A stretch of DNA of 11,458 nucleotides, from positions 1 through 11,458 of the forward strand of contig CBEVZC010000093.1 in assembly GCA_965554225.1 (NCBI GenBank), read 5' to 3'. Below the pieces are notes generated by a model. That model did not search any database and was not told the origin of the DNA. It worked only from the letters and a program-made list of their open reading frames with translations. This DNA comes from BMS3ABIN04 sp965554225 (lineage in GTDB: Bacteria > Bacteroidota > Ignavibacteria > Ignavibacteriales > Melioribacteraceae). The position numbers were made by a program, and so were the translations under genes. This document shows positions 1-7,600 of this stretch, one piece after another. The number at the start of each line of letters is the position of its first letter. Position 1 is the first letter of the stretch.

Positions 1-336
1 TATATTTTTCTTGATGATAAAAACAACGCCGGTTTCTATTTAATTAAGGATATTGCTTTTGTAACCAGTTTTGGAGATTATACTAAAGTTTGCATTGCAG
101 GCAAAAAAAATATTGTAATACACAAAACTTTAAGTTCATGGGAAAAATTTCTTCCGAAATCAAAGTTTCTTCGTATTCATAGACAAACAATAATAAATCT
201 GGATTATGTTGAGAAAGTTGAAAGGACAAATGGTTCTGGTTACAATTTGTATTTAAAAAATATTTCTACAAATTTTACAATAAGTCAAAGATATAGCAAA
301 AAAATCAAGCATACGTGGGGTGTAAATTCTTTATAA
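1..336 (+). CDS. LytTR-family DNA-binding regulator, C-terminal fragment (5' end outside window)
   Basis: The first reading frame is open from the left edge to TAA at 334-336 and gives 111 residues with no start codon of its own, so only the C-terminus is visible. About residues 15-108 match a LytTR DNA-binding domain: an early segment DIAFVTSFGDYTKV, then the family's most recognisable stretch FLRIHRQTIINLDYVEKV (consensus roughly F-x-R-[IV]-H-[RK]-x-x-[IL]-[IV]-N), and a final strand with S-Q-R-Y. In this family the domain usually sits at the C-terminus of a response regulator (receiver plus LytTR) or of a membrane-anchored regulator. The N-terminal partner is off the window, so which it is cannot be told. 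The gene converges on the NRPS operon, with 10 bp between the two stop codons. A regulatory link to the operon is possible but nothing in the sequence shows it. Confidence 0.85.
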   Translation, partial: YIFLDDKNNAGFYLIKDIAFVTSFGDYTKVCIAGKKNIVIHKTLSSWEKFLPKSKFLRIHRQTIINLDYVEKVERTNGSGYNLYLKNISTNFTISQRYSKKIKHTWGVNSL

Positions 337-346
337 TTTAACATTT

Positions 347-1078
347 TTAACATAATTTATTTAATTTAAATATTTCTATTTTTACATTCGCACTATTTAC
401 CGCAACAGCACATTTATATTCCGGGTCAATTGATAAATCATAAATCTGCCAATCTTTTATAGAATTTAATTTAGAGCGGACTTTCAAAAGTCTTACCGGT
501 TTTTGAGGATCTAGTTCTACATCAAAACTATCTAAACGAATTGACAACCCTTTGCCAATACACTTAATAAACGCTTCTTTTCTTGTCCAGCAATTGTAAA
601 ACCCTTCAAGTTGGTTTACTCTATTTAAATCTAAAAGTTCTTTTTTTTCATATTCCGAAAAAAAATTATTTGCCATATTAATTATTTCAAGATCATCACG
701 CATAAATTCTACATCAATTCCCACTTCGCGCTCTGAAGTTATTGCTAAAGCAACTATTGATTTTGAATGTGATAAATTAAATTTAATATTAAGCTTGGTT
801 GGTTTTTTTAAGAAGGGCTTACCAAATTTATTGTAGGAAAATACAATTTCATTTGGAAGCTCATGTAAATATTTCGATAACATTATACGAAGGAAACTTC
901 TGGCTACTATAAAATTATTTTTATCCTTATTAAAATAAAATTTATTCGCCCTTTCCTTTTCTTCTACCGATAGAATATTAATTAAATCTTCAATACAATT
1001 AAAACCATGAATTAAATCAATATAATATATGTGAATTATTTTTTCATTAAGGCTTATATTTTCCGGCAGTGAATTCAT
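347..1078 (-). CDS. Sfp-type 4'-phosphopantetheinyl transferase
   Basis: This 243-residue protein should transfer the phosphopantetheine arm of coenzyme A to the conserved serine of carrier domains, converting the apo-NRPS to its holo form in the cytoplasm. The Sfp/Gsp motifs are all present. G-K-P lies at 86-88 and F-N-L-S-H-S at 100-105. The magnesium-binding V-G-I-D-V-E at 119-124 supplies D122 and E124, and W-T-R-K-E-A-F-I-K at 164-172 supplies E168 and K172. The length is normal for the Sfp subgroup and longer than the AcpS type that serves fatty acid synthesis. The start is ATG, 25 bp after the thioesterase stop, without a clear Shine-Dalgarno site. It is the last gene of the putative operon, and its stop lies 10 bp from the stop of the convergent LytTR gene. 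The obvious substrates are the two PCP domains of the NRPS in this window, although such enzymes are often promiscuous. Confidence 0.95.
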   Translation of the reverse strand: MNSLPENISLNEKIIHIYYIDLIHGFNCIEDLINILSVEEKERANKFYFNKDKNNFIVARSFLRIMLSKYLHELPNEIVFSYNKFGKPFLKKPTKLNIKFNLSHSKSIVALAITSEREVGIDVEFMRDDLEIINMANNFFSEYEKKELLDLNRVNQLEGFYNCWTRKEAFIKCIGKGLSIRLDSFDVELDPQKPVRLLKVRSKLNSIKDWQIYDLSIDPEYKCAVAVNSANVKIEIFKLNKLC

Positions 1079-1103
1079 TTATATTCAAAGACTGAACATA
1101 CTA

Positions 1104-1877
1104 TTATTCTTCCAATATATTTTCGAAAAATTTTAGAAATTTTATCTGATCTTTCATTATATAAAAATGATCGCCAGGGAACATAAATATTTTAAATTCA
1201 CTCGAGGTTAACTTTTCCCACGCTAATAAATGCTCCTCACTTACCGTGCTATCTTTTTCCCCACCAAAGGCTATAAGCGGAATATCAATTTTTTCATCTA
1301 CATAAGTATATGTCTCGCAAACTGCATAATCAGCTCTTATTATTGGAGAAAAGATTTCCATTAACTCCGAATTATTTAATATATCTTCATCCATACCTTT
1401 CAGATTCTTCAATTCTAATCTGAATTCATTCTCCGTCAGTTTGTGCATAATAGGTGATTTTTTCTTCAGAAAAGGAGCGCCATGAGCAGATACATATAAT
1501 CTTCGAGGAGCAAGTTTATATTTCTTGATCAGTATTTTTGAAACTTCAAACCCTAACAATGAGCCCATACTATGGCCGAATATTTCAAAAGGTTTATCGT
1601 TGAATGCACTTAAAATTTCTGCAATTTCTTGAGCTAACGGAATAATATCAGTTCGCAAAGGCTCATTTAATCTTGCTCCTCTCCCGGGTAATTCAATTGG
1701 CAATACTTCAACCGTAGAAGGAAGATCGGAAGTCCATTTTCGATAAACAATTGCCGAGCTACTTCCTGCGTACGGGAGGCAAAACAAACGTCTAAGGGCA
1801 TTAGGCCTTGGATTAAAATTTAATATCCATTTGTTAACATCAGGATTACTATCGCTATGTGAATATCCGACATTCAT
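1104..1877 (-). CDS. Type II (external) thioesterase of the NRPS pathway
   Basis: This is a 257-residue alpha/beta hydrolase of the free-standing thioesterase family (GrsT/SrfA-D like). Members hydrolyse acetyl or wrongly loaded aminoacyl groups from the phosphopantetheine arms of stalled carrier domains, restoring assembly-line throughput. Visible landmarks are L-F-C-L-P-Y-A-G at 31-38, P-I-E-L-P-G-R-G at 60-67 and the nucleophile elbow G-H-S-M-G at 101-105 (Ser103). The acid candidate is Asp209 in G-G-E-K-D-S, and the catalytic His is His237 in P-G-D-H-F-Y-I. The triad looks complete and the length is typical. The start is ATG, 17 bp after the MbtH-like gene and 25 bp before the phosphopantetheinyl transferase, which suggests co-transcription; no clear Shine-Dalgarno site precedes it. 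It is distinct from the cis TE at the end of the NRPS: its elbow is canonical, while that of the cis TE is altered. Confidence 0.95.
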   Translation of the reverse strand: MNVGYSHSDSNPDVNKWILNFNPRPNALRRLFCLPYAGSSSAIVYRKWTSDLPSTVEVLPIELPGRGARLNEPLRTDIIPLAQEIAEILSAFNDKPFEIFGHSMGSLLGFEVSKILIKKYKLAPRRLYVSAHGAPFLKKKSPIMHKLTENEFRLELKNLKGMDEDILNNSELMEIFSPIIRADYAVCETYTYVDEKIDIPLIAFGGEKDSTVSEEHLLAWEKLTSSEFKIFMFPGDHFYIMKDQIKFLKFFENILEE

Positions 1878-1894
1878 ATTTTATAAGCTAACCA

Positions 1895-2143
1895 TTATTC
1901 TTTGTCATTCGATTTTTCTTTTTCTGTCTTCTCCATTTCTTCCATTTTCTTTCTAAGGCTTAAAGGGCGCATGTCTGTCCATACTTCTTTAATATGGTCC
2001 AAACATTCTTGTTTTGTCCCAACTTTTCCTTCATCTTTCCATCCAAGTGCATTTTCTCTATCTGCCGGCCAAATTGAATATTGTTCTTCATGATTAATTA
2101 CAACCTTATAGATTGTTTTGTCCTCTGTTTCATCCCATGCCAT
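1895..2143 (-). CDS. MbtH-like protein (adenylation-domain chaperone/activator)
   Basis: This small protein of 82 residues belongs to the MbtH family, whose members bind the N-terminal subdomain of NRPS adenylation domains and are often needed for their solubility or activity. The signature is nearly complete: N17-H-E-E-Q-Y-S-I-W-P26, G34-W35, G39, C47-L48, and the hallmark W55-T-D-M-R-P-L-S-L63. The position usually held by proline before G-W is Leu33 here (A-L-G-W), a mild deviation. After the conserved core, about 18 residues (65-82) are almost all Lys, Glu, Met, Asp and Ser, forming a charged and probably disordered tail. The ATG is preceded by AGGAGAA at a 6-nt spacing, the best ribosome binding site in the operon besides that of the sulfotransferase, which suits high expression of a stoichiometric partner. 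It lies 24 bp after the exporter and 17 bp before the type II thioesterase. Confidence 0.96.
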   Translation of the reverse strand: MAWDETEDKTIYKVVINHEEQYSIWPADRENALGWKDEGKVGTKQECLDHIKEVWTDMRPLSLRKKMEEMEKTEKEKSNDKE

Positions 2144-2149
2144 AATATG

Positions 2150-2156
2150 TTCTCCT
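2150..2156 (-). promoter_or_regulatory. Ribosome binding site of the MbtH-like gene
   Basis: On the minus strand AGGAGAA stands six nucleotides before the ATG at 2143, an almost ideal Shine-Dalgarno match. It supports that start, and the ORF between it and the stop carries the full MbtH signature. Confidence 0.75.
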
Positions 2157-2167
2157 TTTTTAAGTTA

Positions 2168-3484
2168 TTAATTAACCAAATTATTTTGAATATTGAGTTC
2201 TTTAATTTCTTCTTTATGTATTGTTAAAAACTTCCTAATATCTTGATTAAACCAAACAAATATTGTGATTATAAACATAATTAATCCACTTGTACCGTAA
2301 ATAAGCGGGATATTTTCCCCCGTTAAGTCTGCTATTACTCCCGAAAGAGCCATTGCTAGGGGAGTTAAAGAACCTGATAGGGTACCTACAAATCCAAACA
2401 CACGCCCTCGTATTTTACTTTCAGTACGGAGCTGCATAATAGTTCGAATATGAATTTGAATAAAACCGCCCCATAATCCACCAAAAAACAATAGTATTCC
2501 TGCAAGAATTAAATTTGAAGTAAATCCGAGCAAAACCGGGTCAATCGCATTTAGAATCATAAATAAAATTATCAAGTTTGTCTTAGATTTCGGCTTTGCC
2601 TTTATCGTACTGGCAAGGATTGAACCAACAAGAGTACCTATTGCACTAATTGAAAATAAAATTCCCAAATACGCTTCACTAACATGCAATACCACTTTAA
2701 TGTAAAAAGGAAGTAGAAGAATTATTGGAGTAGAGAAAAAACTAATTAGTACAGAAGCAAATACTAATTTCTTCAATCCACCTTCTTTCCATACATATTT
2801 TAATCCTTCTTTAAACTCTGACTTAAATGTACTCGCTTTGTCAGCTAGTTCTTTTGTTTTTTCCGGAAGTTTTTGAGGAATTTTAATAAACATTTCGCTA
2901 AAAGCGGAGAATATAAATGTAATTCCGTTTAATAGGGTCAGTAAAGGGATTCCTATAATAACATAAAGCGTACTACTCAATGACCATCCAACAATTTGAG
3001 AGATTTGGACGGATGCTTGCCCAAGTGTATTTGCCTTAGTCAGTTTATCTTTAGGTACAAGTTCCGGTACTGAAGCTGCAATGGCAGGAGAAAAAAAAGA
3101 CTGGACTACACTTGAAAAAGCAACAACCCCCAATAACCATGCAATTATTAGTTGAGTAGAGTCAGGTTTAACATAAAACAAATAAGCAAGAGAAAGTATA
3201 GCAAATCCATTTAATAAATCACTAATAACAATAATTTTCTTTCTCGAAAGTCTATCTGCAAAAGTTCCACCTATTGAAGTAAATAATAAAGCCGGGATAG
3301 CACCTATCATTCCCATTAAACCTAACAAACTGGCAGATCCCACTTGATTGGTAATCCAAATAATCATTGCCATAAAGTACATCTGCGAGCCGAGACGACT
3401 AACAGATTGCCCTTGCCAAAGAAGGAAATAGTTTTTATTCCAAAATTTTGTCGGCTTCCAATTTTTTGTTTCGTTATTGATCAT
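2168..3484 (-). CDS. MFS transporter, probable exporter of the peptide product
   Basis: This is an integral membrane protein of about 438 residues with the hydrophobic pattern of a 12-helix major facilitator. It resembles the MFS_3 / EntS / macrolide-efflux type of proton-driven exporter. Landmarks (numbered from the GTG at 3502) are L-L-W-Q-G-Q-S-V-S-R-L-G near residues 27-38, the loop 2-3 signature G-G-T-F-A-D-R-L-S-R-K-K at 78-89 (motif A, Asp83 and Arg84), and S-F-F-S-P-A at 136-141 followed by a V-P-x-x-x-L-x-x-A-N segment at 149-158. The frame stays open to a GTG at 3502, giving six more residues. ATG at 3484 is preferred because GGAAA precedes it at a 4-nt spacing, whereas no Shine-Dalgarno site precedes the GTG. 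Within the NRPS operon its likely job is export of, and self-protection from, the peptide; the substrate cannot be read from the sequence. Confidence 0.9.
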   Translation of the reverse strand: MINNETKNWKPTKFWNKNYFLLWQGQSVSRLGSQMYFMAMIIWITNQVGSASLLGLMGMIGAIPALLFTSIGGTFADRLSRKKIIVISDLLNGFAILSLAYLFYVKPDSTQLIIAWLLGVVAFSSVVQSFFSPAIAASVPELVPKDKLTKANTLGQASVQISQIVGWSLSSTLYVIIGIPLLTLLNGITFIFSAFSEMFIKIPQKLPEKTKELADKASTFKSEFKEGLKYVWKEGGLKKLVFASVLISFFSTPIILLLPFYIKVVLHVSEAYLGILFSISAIGTLVGSILASTIKAKPKSKTNLIILFMILNAIDPVLLGFTSNLILAGILLFFGGLWGGFIQIHIRTIMQLRTESKIRGRVFGFVGTLSGSLTPLAMALSGVIADLTGENIPLIYGTSGLIMFIITIFVWFNQDIRKFLTIHKEEIKELNIQNNLVN

Positions 3485-3585
3485 TGATTTTCCATTTTTC
3501 ACATCATAATTAAATCTATGTAATATTTATTAACTACATTTTGTTACGGGAAACTAAGTATTTTATTTGTGAACCTCTTAACATT

Positions 3586-4668
3586 TTAATTTTTATCATA
3601 ACCCCAATATCGAAAATATTTTTCCCATTCATTATAAATTTTCACACGAAGATTTTCATCAATTACAGGATGCTTATTCTTTTTATAATCTTTTACCGAT
3701 ATTAAATATTTTTCAAGATCCGGTTTCATTTTTTCGAACCCGCTAAGATTAAGTGAATTATAGATTTTTTCAATTTCTTTTATAGGTCCCTTTTCAACAT
3801 TTTCAAACGCAATATCAATAAAATTATCTTTCGGGATCAAATTCACCTCTCTAAAATAAGAACTATAAACATTTTTATATGTCTTAATAACTCTTTTGTG
3901 AACATCGTATTTATACTTAGTTTGTAAATTTGATTTTGCAATTGCAGTCGCATGCAATTTTTTTGTCGAATTATATACGTCAAATGGATTTCTATGTATG
4001 TTTATAAATTTTGCATTTGGAAACATTTCTAACAATATCTTAATTCTAGCTGTATTTGCAGGTGACTTTAGAATTAATCGTCTTTTATCGTTAATGCATA
4101 TTTTTTTTAGAAATTCAATATAAGTCCTTTTCCATTCATCAATCTCACTATTATCAATATTTTTAAAATCAAGATATCTTTCATAATAGTCAAACCTTTT
4201 AGGGAAAACCCAGCCTACTACCGGAGATTTTAATGTTAATGCTGCAATTGCAAATTCTTCTTCACCGGAAGCAAGTGGACTACTTTTAACATTATCCATA
4301 GGTCTTGTTCGATTTTCCAATTCTTCTAGCTTCTTCAAAAATTTTTTATAAATAAATAGAAAACTATAAGGATGAATAACCTGATAAATCCTTGGATAAT
4401 TAAATTGTTTATCTTGACTTATCAAGTTATGTAAAAACGTTGTGCCGCTTCTCCAATGCCCTAAAATAAATACAGGATCAGATATTGACACATCACGATC
4501 AGTATTCTTAAAAAGAACTTTTTTATCATATTTACTATACAAAGAGTTCTTGATACTATTTAATGTCATCCAAAATAAAAAAATAATTTTATTAGGTGAT
4601 ATTCTAAATTTATTCTCTTTTAATAATTGTATCCATTTAGAAAATATTAATCCAAATAAACTATCCAC
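3586..4668 (-). CDS. PAPS-dependent sulfotransferase (Sulfotransfer_3-like)
   Basis: This is a 360-residue cytoplasmic enzyme predicted to move a sulfuryl group from PAPS to a hydroxyl, phenol or amine. The 5'-phosphosulfate loop is F-I-L-G-H-W-R-S-G-T-T-F at 67-78 (Arg73, Ser74, Gly75, Thr76, Thr77), and the 3'-phosphate site is I-H-R-N-P-F-D-V-Y-N-S at 224-234 (Arg226, Ser234). The segment R-P-M-D-N-V at 122-127 followed by G-E-E-E-F-A at 135-140 is typical of the bacterial Sulfotransfer_3 type, the broad family that, from memory, includes mycobacterial Stf3 and perhaps protein-tyrosine sulfotransferases. The start is GTG: AGGAGAG stands 5 nt upstream and overlaps the NRPS stop codon. Only 11 bp separate it from the NRPS, so it is probably translated with it and acts on that product or an intermediate. 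Primary metabolism is less likely but not excluded, and no acceptor can be named for certain. Confidence 0.92.
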   Translation of the reverse strand: MDSLFGLIFSKWIQLLKENKFRISPNKIIFLFWMTLNSIKNSLYSKYDKKVLFKNTDRDVSISDPVFILGHWRSGTTFLHNLISQDKQFNYPRIYQVIHPYSFLFIYKKFLKKLEELENRTRPMDNVKSSPLASGEEEFAIAALTLKSPVVGWVFPKRFDYYERYLDFKNIDNSEIDEWKRTYIEFLKKICINDKRRLILKSPANTARIKILLEMFPNAKFINIHRNPFDVYNSTKKLHATAIAKSNLQTKYKYDVHKRVIKTYKNVYSSYFREVNLIPKDNFIDIAFENVEKGPIKEIEKIYNSLNLSGFEKMKPDLEKYLISVKDYKKNKHPVIDENLRVKIYNEWEKYFRYWGYDKN

Positions 4669-4673
4669 TAAAT

Positions 4674-4680
4674 CTCTCCT
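4674..4680 (-). promoter_or_regulatory. Ribosome binding site of the sulfotransferase, fused to the NRPS stop codon
   Basis: On the minus strand the NRPS stop TAA (4682-4680) runs straight into AGGAGAG (4680-4674), followed by five nucleotides and GTG at 4668-4666. The shared A and the short spacing fix the unusual GTG start and suggest translational coupling of the two genes. Confidence 0.75.
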
Positions 4681-7600
4681 TACTTTGATTTATTGTTTAC
4701 TACAACTTTTTTAATTAATTCCGCTAATTCTTTCACTTGTGGCTGATGTAGCATTGTATTATGGTCACCAGGAGTTTCATAAATTTCCACATTCCTGTTT
4801 GTTAATTTACTCCAACCTAAATCATCCGTCTGTTCTATTCTACCATGTCTTTCTTTAGATTTGATGAGTATTAATTTATTTGATATCTGTTTTGGTGTAT
4901 AATCCCGCCATGCATCCTGCTGGATTTTTAAAATTTTGACATAGTTCTTGAATTGATTAAATCTAATGTGTTTAGGGAACTGTTTTGCTTTTTTAGCTTT
5001 TCTTAAGACATATTTTAATTGACTATCGTAGTCCATTTTTCTGAGTTTATCCAATGGGAATTCAATGCGTCCCATAAACATACCCGATAGAAATTCAGCA
5101 TCGTCTTCTTGTTTAGGCAGTGGGAGAACCGGACTTTGGTCAAGAATAATTAAGCTTCCTATCTTTTTACCTCGCATCTTTAACTGCCTCACAACTTCAT
5201 AAGCAATTACAACACCCATAGACCAACTGGCAATATAATACGAGCCTTCCTTTTGTTTTGATATTATTGCCGAAACATAATACGAAGCCATTTCTTCAAT
5301 AGTTCTGTGAGGTTCGCTTTTCCCATCAATTCCAACAGCTTGAATACCGTAGAATGGTCGAAATCCTATTAATTCAGTTGCAAGTTGGTGATACCAATGA
5401 ACACTTCCACCTGACGGATGAATAAAGAATATCGGTTCCCCTTTTTCAGTATCATGAAAATTAAATATTATGTTTTTATCAGCTGTATCACCATTCTCTT
5501 TTAAAACTATTTCTTTAGCAATGCTTTCGATATTAGGATTTGTAAAAAAATTGATCATTGGAATATCAATATTAAAATCATTATAAATTTTTGAAAGCAA
5601 ATTAATTGCCATAATAGAATGTCCCCCAAGGAGGAAGAAATTATCTTTAATTCCGATATTCTTTATTCCTAATATTTCTTCCCATATCTTTACTAATCTC
5701 TTTTCAGTTTCATTTCTCGCTGCTAAATATTCCACTTCTTTGTCTTCTCTTATTATCTCAATGCTCTCCAATTTCTTCTTATTTACTTTCCCACTCTTTG
5801 TTATGGGCAGCTTGTCTATCCTTTTTATTATTCCCGGTATCATATACTCAGGTAAACTTTTCCTTAACTCTTCCTTTATCTTTTCTTCTTCTAATTCCCC
5901 TTCTTTTACAATATATCCCACTATCATCTTCTCACTTAATCCTTCCCCTCTTACTATTACCGCACTCTCTTTTATCCCTTCTACCTCTTGTAATCTTTCT
6001 TCTATCTCTCCCAGCTCTATTCTATAACCTCTTACCTTTACTTGATTATCTATCCTTCCTATATATTCTATCTCCCCATCTTTTCTATATTTTCCCAAAT
6101 CTCCCGTTCTATATAACCGCTCCCCTTCTTTTGCACTATACGGATTCGGGATAAACTTCTCTGCCGTTAATTCCGATCTCCCTTTATACCCTCTCGACAA
6201 GCCTATCCCGCCTATACATATCTCCCCTATCACTCCTTCCGGTTGTATATTTTGATATTTATCCAATATGTAGATTTCTACATTCCTTATCGCTCTGCCA
6301 ATTGGAATACTTTGTTCTTCTTCTCCTATCTCTTTTACTTCGTAACTTGTTACTCCTATTGTACTTTCTGTTGGTCCATAAGCATTTATTAACTTATACC
6401 CTTTTTCTTTTACTTTCTTTGCTACTTCTTTCGGTAGTCTTTCTCCAGCTGATATGATTGTTTGTAATTTATCCAAGTCTTCCAAATCCATTACACTTAG
6501 CATGCTTGGCGGTATCGTTGCTATGGTTATTTCCCTTGATTTTAGTTCTTCTCTTAATCTTTCACTGCTTTGTTTATCTTCACTATCCAATAACACAACT
6601 GTAGCTCCGGTTAGCAACGCCATAAATATTTCAGATACCGATGCATCAAAACTATAAGAGGCAAACTGAAGTACTTTACTTTCTTTCGTTACTCCAAAAT
6701 CTTTTATTTGTGAATTTGTTAGATTACTTAGTCCTTTATGTGATAACATTACTCCTTTCGGTCTCCCCGTCGATCCCGATGTATATATCATATAGGTTAA
6801 GTTCTCTTTATCTATTTTTACATTTAAGTTTTCTGCATTCTCCTTTTCTATTTCTTCCTTTAATTTTAAAATATCAATAATCTTTATCGCTTTACCTTCT
6901 CCTTCTCCCGCATGCTCATCTTTGATTATCTCTTTTTCCTCATCTTCATTCATTCCGCTTGTTAGTAGTATTTTTATCCCGGAATCTTCTATCATGTATC
7001 TCTTCCGCTCTAAGGGATAACTCCTATCTATAGGCAAATATGCCCCTCCCGCTTTCATCACTCCCAGCATAATTATAATCATATCCAAACCACTCTTACT
7101 CATTACTCCTATTATCTCTTCTTGCTTAACTCCTTGCTTATGTAAATAATTTGCTATTTGATTTGAACGTTTATTCATCTCTGAATATCTTATTCTTTCT
7201 TGCTTATATTCCAGGGCTATTAATTCAGGATATTCCTTTACCCTTGCTTCTAAAGTTTTAGTTACTATACTTTTCCCTAAATCTTCTTCCTTCCCTTTGC
7301 TTATTCTTTTTATTCCCTCCATCTCCTTTTTGCTTAGCAAACTTATTTCAGATAGCTTCGATTCCGGTTTTGTTATTACCTTCTCTAAAATATTTGAAAA
7401 GTGAACTATCATACCTTCTATCGTTCCCAAGTCAAATATATCTGTGTTATATTCAAACCAACCGTTGAAACCATTTTCCCCTTCTTCCATATTGAGAGTT
7501 AAATCGAATTGAGCGGTTTTATGCTCGGTTTCCATCGGAGTAATTTCAAACGATGCTAGTTTTTCACCTTTAATTTGGTTGTTTTGCAATACAAACATTA

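Noticed and set aside
3485..3585. Possible internal promoter or terminator between the sulfotransferase and the exporter
   Set aside because: This is the widest gap of the operon and is AT-rich, but I see no convincing paired -35/-10 boxes, no TAnnTTTG element and no GC-rich hairpin followed by a T run, so none is claimed.
4442..4714. Plus-strand open frame over the start of the sulfotransferase and the NRPS stop
   Set aside because: It crosses the PAPS-binding loop and the NRPS end on the opposite strand, both well supported; the translated string has no recognisable features.
5740..6154. Overlapping plus-strand open frames opposite adenylation domain A2
   Set aside because: They lie antisense to an unmistakable A domain, encode Leu/Ser/Pro/Phe-rich hydrophobic strings with no family motif, and arise because the purine-rich coding strand leaves few stops on the other strand.
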